This document shows, one piece after another, positions 1-5,765 of a stretch of DNA of 16,723 nucleotides. Within the stretch, counting starts at the first letter, position 1. Every line of letters begins with the position of its first letter. Source of the stretch: Candidatus Poseidoniaceae archaeon (GTDB lineage Archaea; Thermoplasmatota; Poseidoniia; Poseidoniales; Poseidoniaceae); contig JAKMGM010000072.1 of NCBI GenBank assembly GCA_022424925.1, positions 1-16,723 on the forward strand, read 5' to 3'. The notes under the pieces are model-generated. The model was given only the letters and a program-made list of their open reading frames with translations, was not told the DNA's origin and made no database searches. A program made the translations under genes and the position numbers.

Positions 1-208
1 GTGCAATACAGTGCAAAAGGTCATTTTTGTAACAATGACGCGTTTGAATTGGAATGGAGCGAATCAAAGGGTCACGCCATAACACCCTTGTGAACATTGT
101 AAACGAATACATGGGTTCGCAGTGGGCTCTTCACAACGCTACCTCGTGCTTGTGTACGTCTACAAGGGGACCCTTGTGAATATAGTTTGCCAAAAATATC
201 GCGAGTGT
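1..208. other. Non-coding edge region with palindrome and repeated half-sites
   Basis: No convincing reading frame or RNA gene lies in this stretch, which is downstream of the leftward glycosyltransferase gene. It holds two copies of CCCTTGTGAA (85-94 and 171-180). The second copy forms part of a perfect palindrome, ACAAGGG-GA-CCCTTGT (162-177). CATTGTAAAC (95-104) has its inverted copy at 207-216. The arrangement resembles operator half-sites for a gene beyond the left edge, but no regulator can be tied to it from the sequence alone. Confidence 0.45.
162..177. repeat. 16-bp palindrome, 7-bp arms
   Basis: ACAAGGG at 162-168 and its exact reverse complement CCCTTGT at 171-177 are separated by two bases. 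The right arm continues into the direct repeat CCCTTGTGAA, also found at 85-94. There is no T-run on either side, so a protein-binding site seems likelier than a terminator. Confidence 0.5.
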
Positions 209-1378
209 TTACAATGATTCGTAAACATCTGCCATTCTGCTGCAGAATCTACTCTGGTCAAAACGTGTAGCAAACTCAATCAAGCCCGAACGAGGTTTGG
301 GCCACATATGTTCAGTATCGGTTTTTGTCCTGTTTTGCCAGTTGGAATAAACCGAAAGAATTGCCTCCTTCCAAGCCTCTCTATCTTCGGGGCGTAAACA
401 CGATTCCTCCGGCATGAGTTCATTGTGCGATGGTAAGTCTGCACAAAGTACTGGCGTACCTGTTGCCATTGCCTCAAGCGGTGGGTAACCGAACCCTTCA
501 CTTGCACTCGGAAACAGCAATGCTTCACTGGCGAATCGCATATGCATCAATGCCTCGTTGGAAACCTTGCCGCCATGCGAGGTCCAATGCGTTACCGAAT
601 GTTTGCGAGCGAGTTCAGAAGCGGATAAGCCCCCGTAAGGGCAGCTATCGTTTCCGACATGATGGACATGGATGTGCTGTTTTACTTCATCAGGAAGTTC
701 ACCAATAACCTTCGAGATGAACGCAAGCCGCTTGCGGGGTGCATGACTTCCGACAATCAACAAGTGACACATTTTTGAGAAGCCACGTGCGGGCGAGAGA
801 ATCTCTGTACCTTGTTGGGACACGGGGGCAAAAGCGGCAATATTGAGGCCAAGAGGGACACATACAGACGGAACGCTTGGAAAGTGTTCTTGACAAGCGG
901 ACAGTGTTGCTTGCGAGTCGCATACCAAAAGATTGGCTCGTGACAATCCATCGCGGAGTTTCTGCAAATCTCTGCGACGAAACCAACCCGGTTTCTGTTC
1001 GCCGACATCGATTGTTTCCTCGCCGAGCGTGATACGTTGTGGGAAAAGGTGAAAGACATCATGCACGGTTACAACTGACGGTAAAGGACCATCCTTTGGA
1101 ATCAAGTGGGCTTGTTCTTGGTCTGTGATGTGCACGACATTGAAACCGTTCTGGCCACGTGTCAAGCGTTCGACCTTGCGTGGGTGAGAAAACCAACGCT
1201 TGTACAACCGAGAAAACGGGTTGATTCGTTTTCCAATTTTGTATTCACACGAAGCGTCAGTCGACCAACCAGCAATGTCGCCGCTTGAAAGCGATGCAGC
1301 GAGGTTGTGGTGTGCGCTCCCAATACCGGTATTGTTGCCCAAAGCACCCCCTCGCACCAGCAACACCCGTTTGGTCAT
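209..1378 (-). CDS. Glycosyltransferase, GT4-like (family 1 domain)
   Basis: Predicted NDP-sugar-dependent glycosyltransferase of GT-B fold, likely acting on surface glycans or glycoproteins at the cytoplasmic face. From the ATG at 1378 it is 389 residues, a normal size for the family. The N-terminal acceptor-binding half contains the HDVFH segment at about 106-110. The C-terminal donor-binding half starts near residue 205 (LLIVGSHAPRKR) and carries the EX7E signature SEGFGYPPLE (E294 and E302), followed by AMATGTPV and SHNELM, which is typical of GT4 enzymes. An in-frame GTG at 1396 would add six residues. I chose the ATG because MTKRVLLVRG gives the usual first beta strand, but a TATA-like element near 1420-1432 would also suit a leaderless GTG start. 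The gene diverges from the HxlR regulator and is alone on its strand here. The acceptor cannot be predicted. Confidence 0.9.
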   Translation of the reverse strand: MTKRVLLVRGGALGNNTGIGSAHHNLAASLSSGDIAGWSTDASCEYKIGKRINPFSRLYKRWFSHPRKVERLTRGQNGFNVVHITDQEQAHLIPKDGPLPSVVTVHDVFHLFPQRITLGEETIDVGEQKPGWFRRRDLQKLRDGLSRANLLVCDSQATLSACQEHFPSVPSVCVPLGLNIAAFAPVSQQGTEILSPARGFSKMCHLLIVGSHAPRKRLAFISKVIGELPDEVKQHIHVHHVGNDSCPYGGLSASELARKHSVTHWTSHGGKVSNEALMHMRFASEALLFPSASEGFGYPPLEAMATGTPVLCADLPSHNELMPEESCLRPEDREAWKEAILSVYSNWQNRTKTDTEHMWPKPRSGLIEFATRFDQSRFCSRMADVYESL

Positions 1379-1419
1379 GACTGTGCGTAAGGACACGCCT
1401 TCTTCAAAGGTGAGACTCG

Positions 1420-1432
1420 GATATCAAAAAAA
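1420..1432 (-). promoter_or_regulatory. Possible TATA-like element, divergent promoter region
   Basis: The gap between the glycosyltransferase and the HxlR regulator holds the A-rich stretch ATATCAAAAAAA. On the minus strand it reads TTTTTTTGATAT, about 25-30 bases before the GTG at 1396 and about 45 before the ATG at 1378. The same stretch lies about 35 bases upstream of the regulator ATG at 1462, so one AT-rich patch could serve both genes. The match to an archaeal TATA box is only approximate. Confidence 0.3.
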
Positions 1433-1461
1433 CAGTGTTTACTCAATACTTCGGTGTTAAA

Positions 1462-1971
1462 ATGGAATTAAGTAGTGGAACAACCAGCGTTACCCGGGAT
1501 GGCAACATGGTAACTCCACCGCTCAAAGTTTCGCGTAATGACTACAACAATGTTCGAAGTTCCATTGAGAGTGCTATATCGCTTGGCGGTGACATACGAG
1601 GGATTCTTGAAGCACAAAAAGAATTGAACCCGCTTGATGACTTGCACAATGAAGTGTGTAGGGCTGGCGAGGCGCTGGGCGTCTTCGGTTCACGCTGGAC
1701 CATTGAAATTCTCTCAGCCCTGTACATTGCTGGTCCTCGAAGATTCAATCAAATGAAGAATCTGCTCGAGGGGATTTCATCCAGAACACTGTCTGACAAA
1801 TTGAGATACCTTGCTGATGAAGGACTCGTTCATCGCCAAGTGACTGAAGGCCCACCGATACGCGTTTCTTACCTGCTCACCGAACATGGACGTACATGCG
1901 GCAGACTGCTCTCGCCGCTCGTGGCGCATCTCAAAATCCACCTTGGAACAGTCGTCGCCCAAGACGATTGA
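1462..1971 (+). CDS. HxlR-family winged-helix transcriptional regulator
   Basis: DNA-binding regulator of the HxlR/DUF24 type, a family that binds DNA as dimers and often senses redox or electrophile stress. The conserved core runs from the cysteine in LHNEVCRAGEALGVFGSRWT through EILSALYIAGPRRFNQM and GISSRTLSDKLRYLADEGLV to the wing region RVSYLLTEHGR. That order (Cys, 'G.W...IL', 'G..RF..', 'IS...L...L..L...GLV', 'Y.LT..G') is the family signature. An N-terminal extension of about 65 residues precedes the domain. Start choice is uncertain: GTG 1435, ATG 1462 and ATG 1507 are in frame and none has a good SD site. It is followed after 46 bases by a second regulator with its own strong SD, so co-transcription is plausible. 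The ligand and target are unknown; autoregulation or control of the divergent glycosyltransferase is inference. Confidence 0.85.
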   Translation: MELSSGTTSVTRDGNMVTPPLKVSRNDYNNVRSSIESAISLGGDIRGILEAQKELNPLDDLHNEVCRAGEALGVFGSRWTIEILSALYIAGPRRFNQMKNLLEGISSRTLSDKLRYLADEGLVHRQVTEGPPIRVSYLLTEHGRTCGRLLSPLVAHLKIHLGTVVAQDD

Positions 1972-2002
1972 CATCTTCGACTCACGAAAGGGATGAATTA
2001 AG

Positions 2003-2009
2003 AAAGGAG
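2003..2009 (+). promoter_or_regulatory. Strong SD site deciding a GTG start
   Basis: AAAGGAG lies 8 bases before the GTG at 2018. The next in-frame ATG (2027) would be 17 bases away, too far, so the GTG is the likely start of the tandem wHTH gene. Confidence 0.75.
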
Positions 2010-2017
2010 AACGCTGA

Positions 2018-2686
2018 GTGAAGACCATGCCTCTTCTTGCACAATGGGTCCGTCAACGGCCGTGGTTGTCAGCTGGATTGGCAGGTGCGGCTGGAGGTGT
2101 TGTCGGCATTGCCGGCGGTGTTGCAGCGGCTGCAAGTGCAGTTGGTGCGCTTGCTGTGGGAGGCGTTTCAACGAAATCTCGCACCTATGAACATCCGCTT
2201 CGCCGACGCATACTCGCAACACTCGAGCATCACCCTGGACTCTGCTATCGTGAATTGCAGTCTACCCTGAATGCCGCAAACGGAACGCTGCGTCACCACC
2301 TCGATGTTTTACAAACGCGCAGGAGCGTAACCGTTCTTCCAGTGAACGGAAGAACGTGCTATTTTGCTGGAGCACCAAGCCAAGTCGAAATTCTGCGAGG
2401 CATTGCAGTCACAGAAGAGCGAGCAGCCAGTGCACTGCCAATTGGGCTGTCTCTCGTCCAAAAACTCATCATCGAAGACATCCAAAAGGAAGGCGTTCCA
2501 CGTTCACAGGCGGCACTCGCTCGGCGAATCGGTCGCTCACGAGCCACGGTTCACTCCGCAGTCAAAGTTCTGCGTCGACGAGGTATACTTCGTGAAGACC
2601 GAATCGAAATGATGCCGCATATTGACATGAATATTGAATGGCACGGCACCAAAGGTGTCGACTACGAGTGGCACGATGAACGGTGA
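2018..2686 (+). CDS. Membrane-anchored tandem winged-helix regulator
   Basis: A 222-residue protein starting at a GTG with a strong SD site. Residues about 17-50 form a long Gly/Ala-rich hydrophobic stretch with small-residue spacing (GLAGAAGGVVG, AVGALAVGG), consistent with one or two tightly packed membrane helices or a hairpin. A winged-helix domain follows at about 57-118 (HPLRRRILATLEHHPGLCYR, then NGTLRHHLDVLQ as recognition helix). A second HTH lies at about 142-195 (SQAALARRIGRSRATVHSAV, then LRRRGIL). The layout suggests a DNA-binding protein tethered to the membrane with both wHTH units in the cytoplasm, a pattern known among archaeal regulators of the ArsR/TrmB-like superfamily. 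It sits between two other wHTH genes in the same direction. No ligand-binding domain is visible, so the signal may be sensed through the membrane segment; that is inference. Confidence 0.8.
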   Translation: MKTMPLLAQWVRQRPWLSAGLAGAAGGVVGIAGGVAAAASAVGALAVGGVSTKSRTYEHPLRRRILATLEHHPGLCYRELQSTLNAANGTLRHHLDVLQTRRSVTVLPVNGRTCYFAGAPSQVEILRGIAVTEERAASALPIGLSLVQKLIIEDIQKEGVPRSQAALARRIGRSRATVHSAVKVLRRRGILREDRIEMMPHIDMNIEWHGTKGVDYEWHDER

Positions 2687-2695
2687 ATTGTGCAG

Positions 2696-2717
2696 TTTTT
2701 TTCGCCGCTTGAGCGGC
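2696..2717 (+). terminator. Possible T-run / GC hairpin terminator
   Basis: Seven T's (2696-2702) just after the stop of the tandem wHTH gene are followed by a GC-only hairpin GCCGC-TTGA-GCGGC (2704-2717). Archaeal RNA polymerase terminates at T-runs on the non-template strand, so the T-run could end some transcripts here. The hairpin comes after the T-run, which is the reverse of the bacterial intrinsic order. Confidence 0.4.
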
Positions 2718-2768
2718 ATTTAACCCATAGGCTTCAAAGACCTTCGACAGAAACGATTGCTGAGTGTC

Positions 2769-3881
2769 ATGTTTAGTGTCCGCTTGTCCGAAGTATCGCT
2801 GCCTGCGAGTGAGCGAGATCTGGATAACTTGGTTGGCTGGTTCATCGATACACTCTGCCTCGTGAGAAAGCGGGGCGAGGTTACTGCTGATTTCGGCAGG
2901 GCTGGACCGGTACACAGACTGTTGCGAGAGTACCTGTTCACGCAACCAAACATCAGTTGGGATGCAAAAATGCTCGCTGATGAGTTGGCACTTACCCCCG
3001 CTTCTCTAAACCACCACTTGACTCGATTGGTCGAAGCTGGTATCATCGGTTTTTCCAATGAAGGCAAGGGCTGGCGTCGGTACTTCCTAAGGGGCGGTTC
3101 GCTCACCAACGCCGTTGAATTTTTTTCACTTCAATGTGAGGCTATCGTTAAGCAGCGCATGGCTGTTCTTGATGCGCATTGGAGTCGGGAAAAGAGCGGT
3201 TCACTGACTCCAATCCTCCCTACGGAAGCGCCGCCACTCACCATCGGCATTGTTGACCACCGCCCACTGTTCTCCGACAGCAAAGAGAGCGTACTCTCGC
3301 AGTGGATGGGCGATTTCGGATTGCTCGGAGAACGGCCTGGCAAAGAAGCGCATGCTGCATCTATTTCTGTTCAATTGTTCGAAATATTGTTGGCTCGAAA
3401 TACCCCCCTTTCTCTCGATGAAGCCGAACAACTACTCGATGAGCAAAAACCACGCTTGGGTAGGATACTTGAGCGATTTCGAACCACCGGGATGGTCCAA
3501 AGGGTCCCGAGAATTGATCGCCTGAACGTCGCATTGTGGACTGCAATGACGGCACAGTACCAGCGCCGTGGTGAAGATTGGTTGCTCAAAAAAGGAGGTT
3601 TTCAGCGCATTCTTAGCACCAAACAACAATCTGCAGTGCTTGCAAAAATGAAAGCGGGCCACTTGACCGTAGAAGATGTTGAAGAACACATGAAAGACAC
3701 TACACCTGAGGAGCAGATGTTGCTGCTCAATTTACTCGGTGGCCGGCTGCCTCTTGGCCACCAGATGGCTGGATTTTCATCATCAGAGGTCCATCGAGAA
3801 ATCGCTGGACGAATCGACAAAATTCTTCGCCGAATGCGACGGGTAGCCCAACTGTTTGAACAGGAATTCAACGATGAATGA
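2769..3881 (+). CDS. Winged-helix DNA-binding protein, function unknown
   Basis: A 370-residue soluble protein from the ATG at 2769; a TTG at 2757 would add four residues and has no SD site. Residues about 45-110 form a winged-helix unit: AGPVHRLLREYLFTQPN, then WDAKMLADELALTPASLNHH as HTH, then LTRLVEAGIIGF and a wing ending RRYFLRGG. A region near 195-250 (VQLFEILLARNTPLSLDEAE ... RILERFRTTGMVQRVPR) looks like a second, more divergent wHTH. The rest is helical and charged with no membrane segment or metal site. It has no name I recognise. It lies 82 bases after one regulator and 31 bases before dus, so it is probably transcribed with dus and may control that unit. A general DNA- or RNA-binding role is also possible. 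Confidence 0.75.
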   Translation: MFSVRLSEVSLPASERDLDNLVGWFIDTLCLVRKRGEVTADFGRAGPVHRLLREYLFTQPNISWDAKMLADELALTPASLNHHLTRLVEAGIIGFSNEGKGWRRYFLRGGSLTNAVEFFSLQCEAIVKQRMAVLDAHWSREKSGSLTPILPTEAPPLTIGIVDHRPLFSDSKESVLSQWMGDFGLLGERPGKEAHAASISVQLFEILLARNTPLSLDEAEQLLDEQKPRLGRILERFRTTGMVQRVPRIDRLNVALWTAMTAQYQRRGEDWLLKKGGFQRILSTKQQSAVLAKMKAGHLTVEDVEEHMKDTTPEEQMLLLNLLGGRLPLGHQMAGFSSSEVHREIAGRIDKILRRMRRVAQLFEQEFNDE

Positions 3882-3897
3882 ACCAATTCAGCAGCAC

Positions 3898-3905
3898 AAA
3901 GGAGG
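3898..3905 (+). promoter_or_regulatory. SD site deciding the dus start
   Basis: AAAGGAGG lies 7 bases before the ATG at 3913, an ideal match to the 3' end of 16S rRNA. It favours this ATG over in-frame starts at 3856 and 3874, both of which overlap the upstream gene. Confidence 0.8.
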
Positions 3906-3912
3906 ACCTCGA

Positions 3913-4941
3913 ATGAGCGAACACATCGGTGCAAAACCCGGCGAATGGGAAGGTGAAGAACGTTTGCTGTTTCTTGCGCCGATGGCTGGCGTGTCAGATT
4001 TGCCGTTCAGATTAGTGGCCAAAGATTGTGGCGCTGATGTAACCATCACGGAGTTTACCAACAGTACAGCCCTTTCGAGAGAAGCGGCGATGTCGTGGAG
4101 AAAAATGGAATCGCATGAAAGGGAAGTCCCGTTCATTCCCCAAATCTTTGGCGGTGATGCGGGCGATATGGCTACAGCGGCTGAAATGTTAGCAGAAAGT
4201 GCCGATGTAATCGATCTCAATTTTGGCTGTCCAGCCCCAAAGGTCACCCAAATATGTGCTGGAGCGGCGTTGATGGGTGAACCGGAAAATCTGGTCTCTA
4301 TGGTGGACGGTATTATACAACGAGTGGACACACCCGTTACGGCAAAAATGCGTCTTGGAACCGGACAAGGAGCGCATAATGCCATGGAAATATGTAAACA
4401 ATTAGAGGACATTGGAACCTCCCGGTTGTGCGTACACGGTCGCACGTTGCGTCAACGCTACTCGGGTGAAGCAGATTGGAACTATATCCGGAAGGTTGTC
4501 GACGCAGTCGAAACACCGGTGATTGCCAACGGTGATGTGGTTGATGCAACAAGTGCAAAATTGTGCTTGGAGACCACTCATGCAGCAGGATTGATGATTG
4601 GACGAGGGGCGATTGGGCGACCCTCGGTTTTTGGAGACATCAAAGTTGGACTGGGGTGGATGAAAGAGGAAGAGTTACCATGGATAAAAGAACTCGGCGA
4701 TGAATGGTATGAACGCTCGGATACTGGACGCGCATTTGCTACGCGTAAGTGGTGCTGGGACAAATACATCGATTATTCTCATCAAAGCGTAGGCTTGCAA
4801 CCACGATGGATGCAGCGTCATGCTGTTGCGTTTACAAAGGGCTTGCCGGGAGCTAAAAAAATCAGGAACTTGATGCACGGCGCACCAAACCCTGAAGCAT
4901 TTGCAGAAGCCATTTCGACCTACCTTTCAGTGAACCAGTAG
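3913..4941 (+). CDS. dus: tRNA-dihydrouridine synthase
   Basis: FMN-dependent enzyme that reduces uridine to dihydrouridine in tRNA using NAD(P)H. The 342-residue protein shows the TIM-barrel signatures in order: LAPMAGVSDLPFR (21-33, FMN binding), the DLNFGCPAPKV motif (101-111) with the conserved cysteine C106 that acts as general acid in this family, KMRLG (145-149), CVHGRT (173-178), the FMN-phosphate segment VIANGD (203-208) and MIGRGAIGRP (228-237). A helical C-terminal domain of about 80 residues with aromatic and basic positions matches the tRNA-binding domain. Length is normal for the family. The start is set by the SD at 3898-3905. It is the last gene of the regulator run and converges on rpsB with 26 bases between stops. 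Archaea usually carry one dus gene; which tRNA position it modifies cannot be told from the sequence. Confidence 0.95.
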   Translation: MSEHIGAKPGEWEGEERLLFLAPMAGVSDLPFRLVAKDCGADVTITEFTNSTALSREAAMSWRKMESHEREVPFIPQIFGGDAGDMATAAEMLAESADVIDLNFGCPAPKVTQICAGAALMGEPENLVSMVDGIIQRVDTPVTAKMRLGTGQGAHNAMEICKQLEDIGTSRLCVHGRTLRQRYSGEADWNYIRKVVDAVETPVIANGDVVDATSAKLCLETTHAAGLMIGRGAIGRPSVFGDIKVGLGWMKEEELPWIKELGDEWYERSDTGRAFATRKWCWDKYIDYSHQSVGLQPRWMQRHAVAFTKGLPGAKKIRNLMHGAPNPEAFAEAISTYLSVNQ

Positions 4942-4953
4942 CAGGTAACCTGC
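4941..4953. repeat. Short dyad between convergent dus and rpsB
   Basis: GCAGGT-A-ACCTGC is a 13-base dyad that begins on the last base of the dus stop codon and lies in the 26-base gap between two convergent genes. It could form a 5-bp hairpin in either transcript. There is no T-run on either side, so a terminator role is only a suggestion. Confidence 0.35.
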
Positions 4954-4967
4954 ATCGGTGGTACACA

Positions 4968-5576
4968 TCAGAATGTTGATTGCCAGTCTTCCAAATCTTG
5001 GGCAGCGGCCCAGTCTTCGTCGGTGGTCTGGCCACGAACTTTGAGTACTTCACGAGCAAGAAGCCAATACACCAATGCAAGTGAGCGGCGACCCTTGTTG
5101 TTTGCCGGCAAGGCAACATCGACGTTTCGAAGATTGTTGTTCGCATCAACAATTCCGACAATTGGCAAACCGGAGTTAACCGCTTCTCGGAGCGCCTGCT
5201 GATCAGCAGCCGGGTCGGTAACGAACAAAACATCAGGTTCTACGTAGGAGCGAAGAACAGGATTGGTGAGTGAACCGGGAATGAAACGTCCAACTGCTGC
5301 GTTTGCGCCGATTGCTTCGGAGAAAAGACGGGCTGGTCGTTGGCCGTATTGACGAGCGGAAACAACCATTATTCGTCCAGCGTCATACTTGTTGAGGAAT
5401 TGAGCGATGGAACGAATTCGGGAGTCGGTCATGTTCACATCAAGAAGGTACAGCCCGTCTTCACGAACACGCTCGATGAAGCGAGCCATGTCGGCACTCT
5501 TCTGTTGCGTTCCGATGTTGACTGCGTTCTCTTCATAGGATTCGAAGGGCAAGAGTAAGTTCGATTCTTCGGACAT
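4968..5576 (-). CDS. rpsB: 30S ribosomal protein uS2 (archaeal S2)
   Basis: Structural protein of the small ribosomal subunit. The 202 residues match archaeal/eukaryotic-type S2 (the RPSA family core). Recognisable blocks are NIGTQQKSADMARFIERVR (about 20-38), FLNKYDAGRIMVVSARQYGQ (about 60-79), GRFIPGSLTNPVLRSYVEPD (about 96-115), VTDPAADQQALREA and PIVGIVDANNNLRNVDVALP, then NNKGRRSLALVYWLLAREVL. Length is standard for archaea. The ATG at 5576 follows an SD-like GAGGA 6 bases upstream and a TATA-like box about 35-45 bases upstream. In many archaea S2 sits in the rpl13-rps9-rpoN-eno cluster; here it stands alone between dus (convergent) and a nuclease gene (divergent), so it has its own promoter. 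Confidence 0.97.
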   Translation of the reverse strand: MSEESNLLLPFESYEENAVNIGTQQKSADMARFIERVREDGLYLLDVNMTDSRIRSIAQFLNKYDAGRIMVVSARQYGQRPARLFSEAIGANAAVGRFIPGSLTNPVLRSYVEPDVLFVTDPAADQQALREAVNSGLPIVGIVDANNNLRNVDVALPANNKGRRSLALVYWLLAREVLKVRGQTTDEDWAAAQDLEDWQSTF

Positions 5577-5582
5577 GGTGAT

Positions 5583-5587
5583 TCCTC
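5583..5587 (-). promoter_or_regulatory. SD-like site of rpsB
   Basis: GAGGA on the minus strand lies 6 bases before the rpsB ATG. Confidence 0.55.
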
Positions 5588-5610
5588 AGCAGTCGTCCGA
5601 CTTGTACTCC

Positions 5611-5620
5611 ATATTAAAGC
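5611..5620 (-). promoter_or_regulatory. Likely TATA box of rpsB
   Basis: Read on the minus strand the element is TTTAATATGG, close to the archaeal TATA consensus TTTAWATA. Its centre is about 40 bases before the ATG at 5576. A transcript starting about 25 bases downstream would have a leader of roughly 10-20 bases including the GAGGA SD site, which suits a highly expressed ribosomal gene. Confidence 0.5.
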
Positions 5621-5662
5621 GGTTCGTAGAGGCACGGAGTCAAAAACTTCCCTTCCTCGACG

Positions 5663-5670
5663 AAAATTAT
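5663..5670 (+). promoter_or_regulatory. Possible TATA element of the nuclease gene
   Basis: AAAATTAT in an otherwise mixed region lies about 27-34 bases before a GGAG motif (5697-5700) and 62 bases before the nuclease ATG. A start site near 5690-5695 would make the ATG at 5706 of a 19-codon ORF the first on the transcript. Confidence 0.3.
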
Positions 5671-5705
5671 TGGGAATACCTAGGAAGAACTCAAGTGGAG
5701 AAACC

Positions 5706-5765
5706 ATGAGTTTGGTTAGAGGCGGTCGTTCATGCAGTCAAATGGTGTTCGAGATCAAACACTGA
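5706..5765 (+). CDS. Possible 19-residue leader ORF overlapping the nuclease start
   Basis: ATG at 5706 has a GGAG five bases upstream and opens a 19-codon frame (MSLVRGGRSCSQMVFEIKH) ending in TGA at 5763-5765. It overlaps the first 34 bases of the nuclease gene in another reading frame. The nuclease's own SD-like AGAGG (5718-5722) lies inside it. It could tune nuclease translation through coupling, or be chance: a frame this short is weak evidence on its own. Confidence 0.25.
   Translation: MSLVRGGRSCSQMVFEIKH

Noticed and set aside
3856..3912. Longer dus start at 3856 or 3874
   Set aside because: Both overlap the upstream gene, and the AAAGGAGG at 3898-3905 fits the ATG at 3913.
3888..4445. 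185-codon frame opposite dus
   Set aside because: The dus reading on the plus strand has all family motifs and an ideal SD site; the antisense frame has neither.
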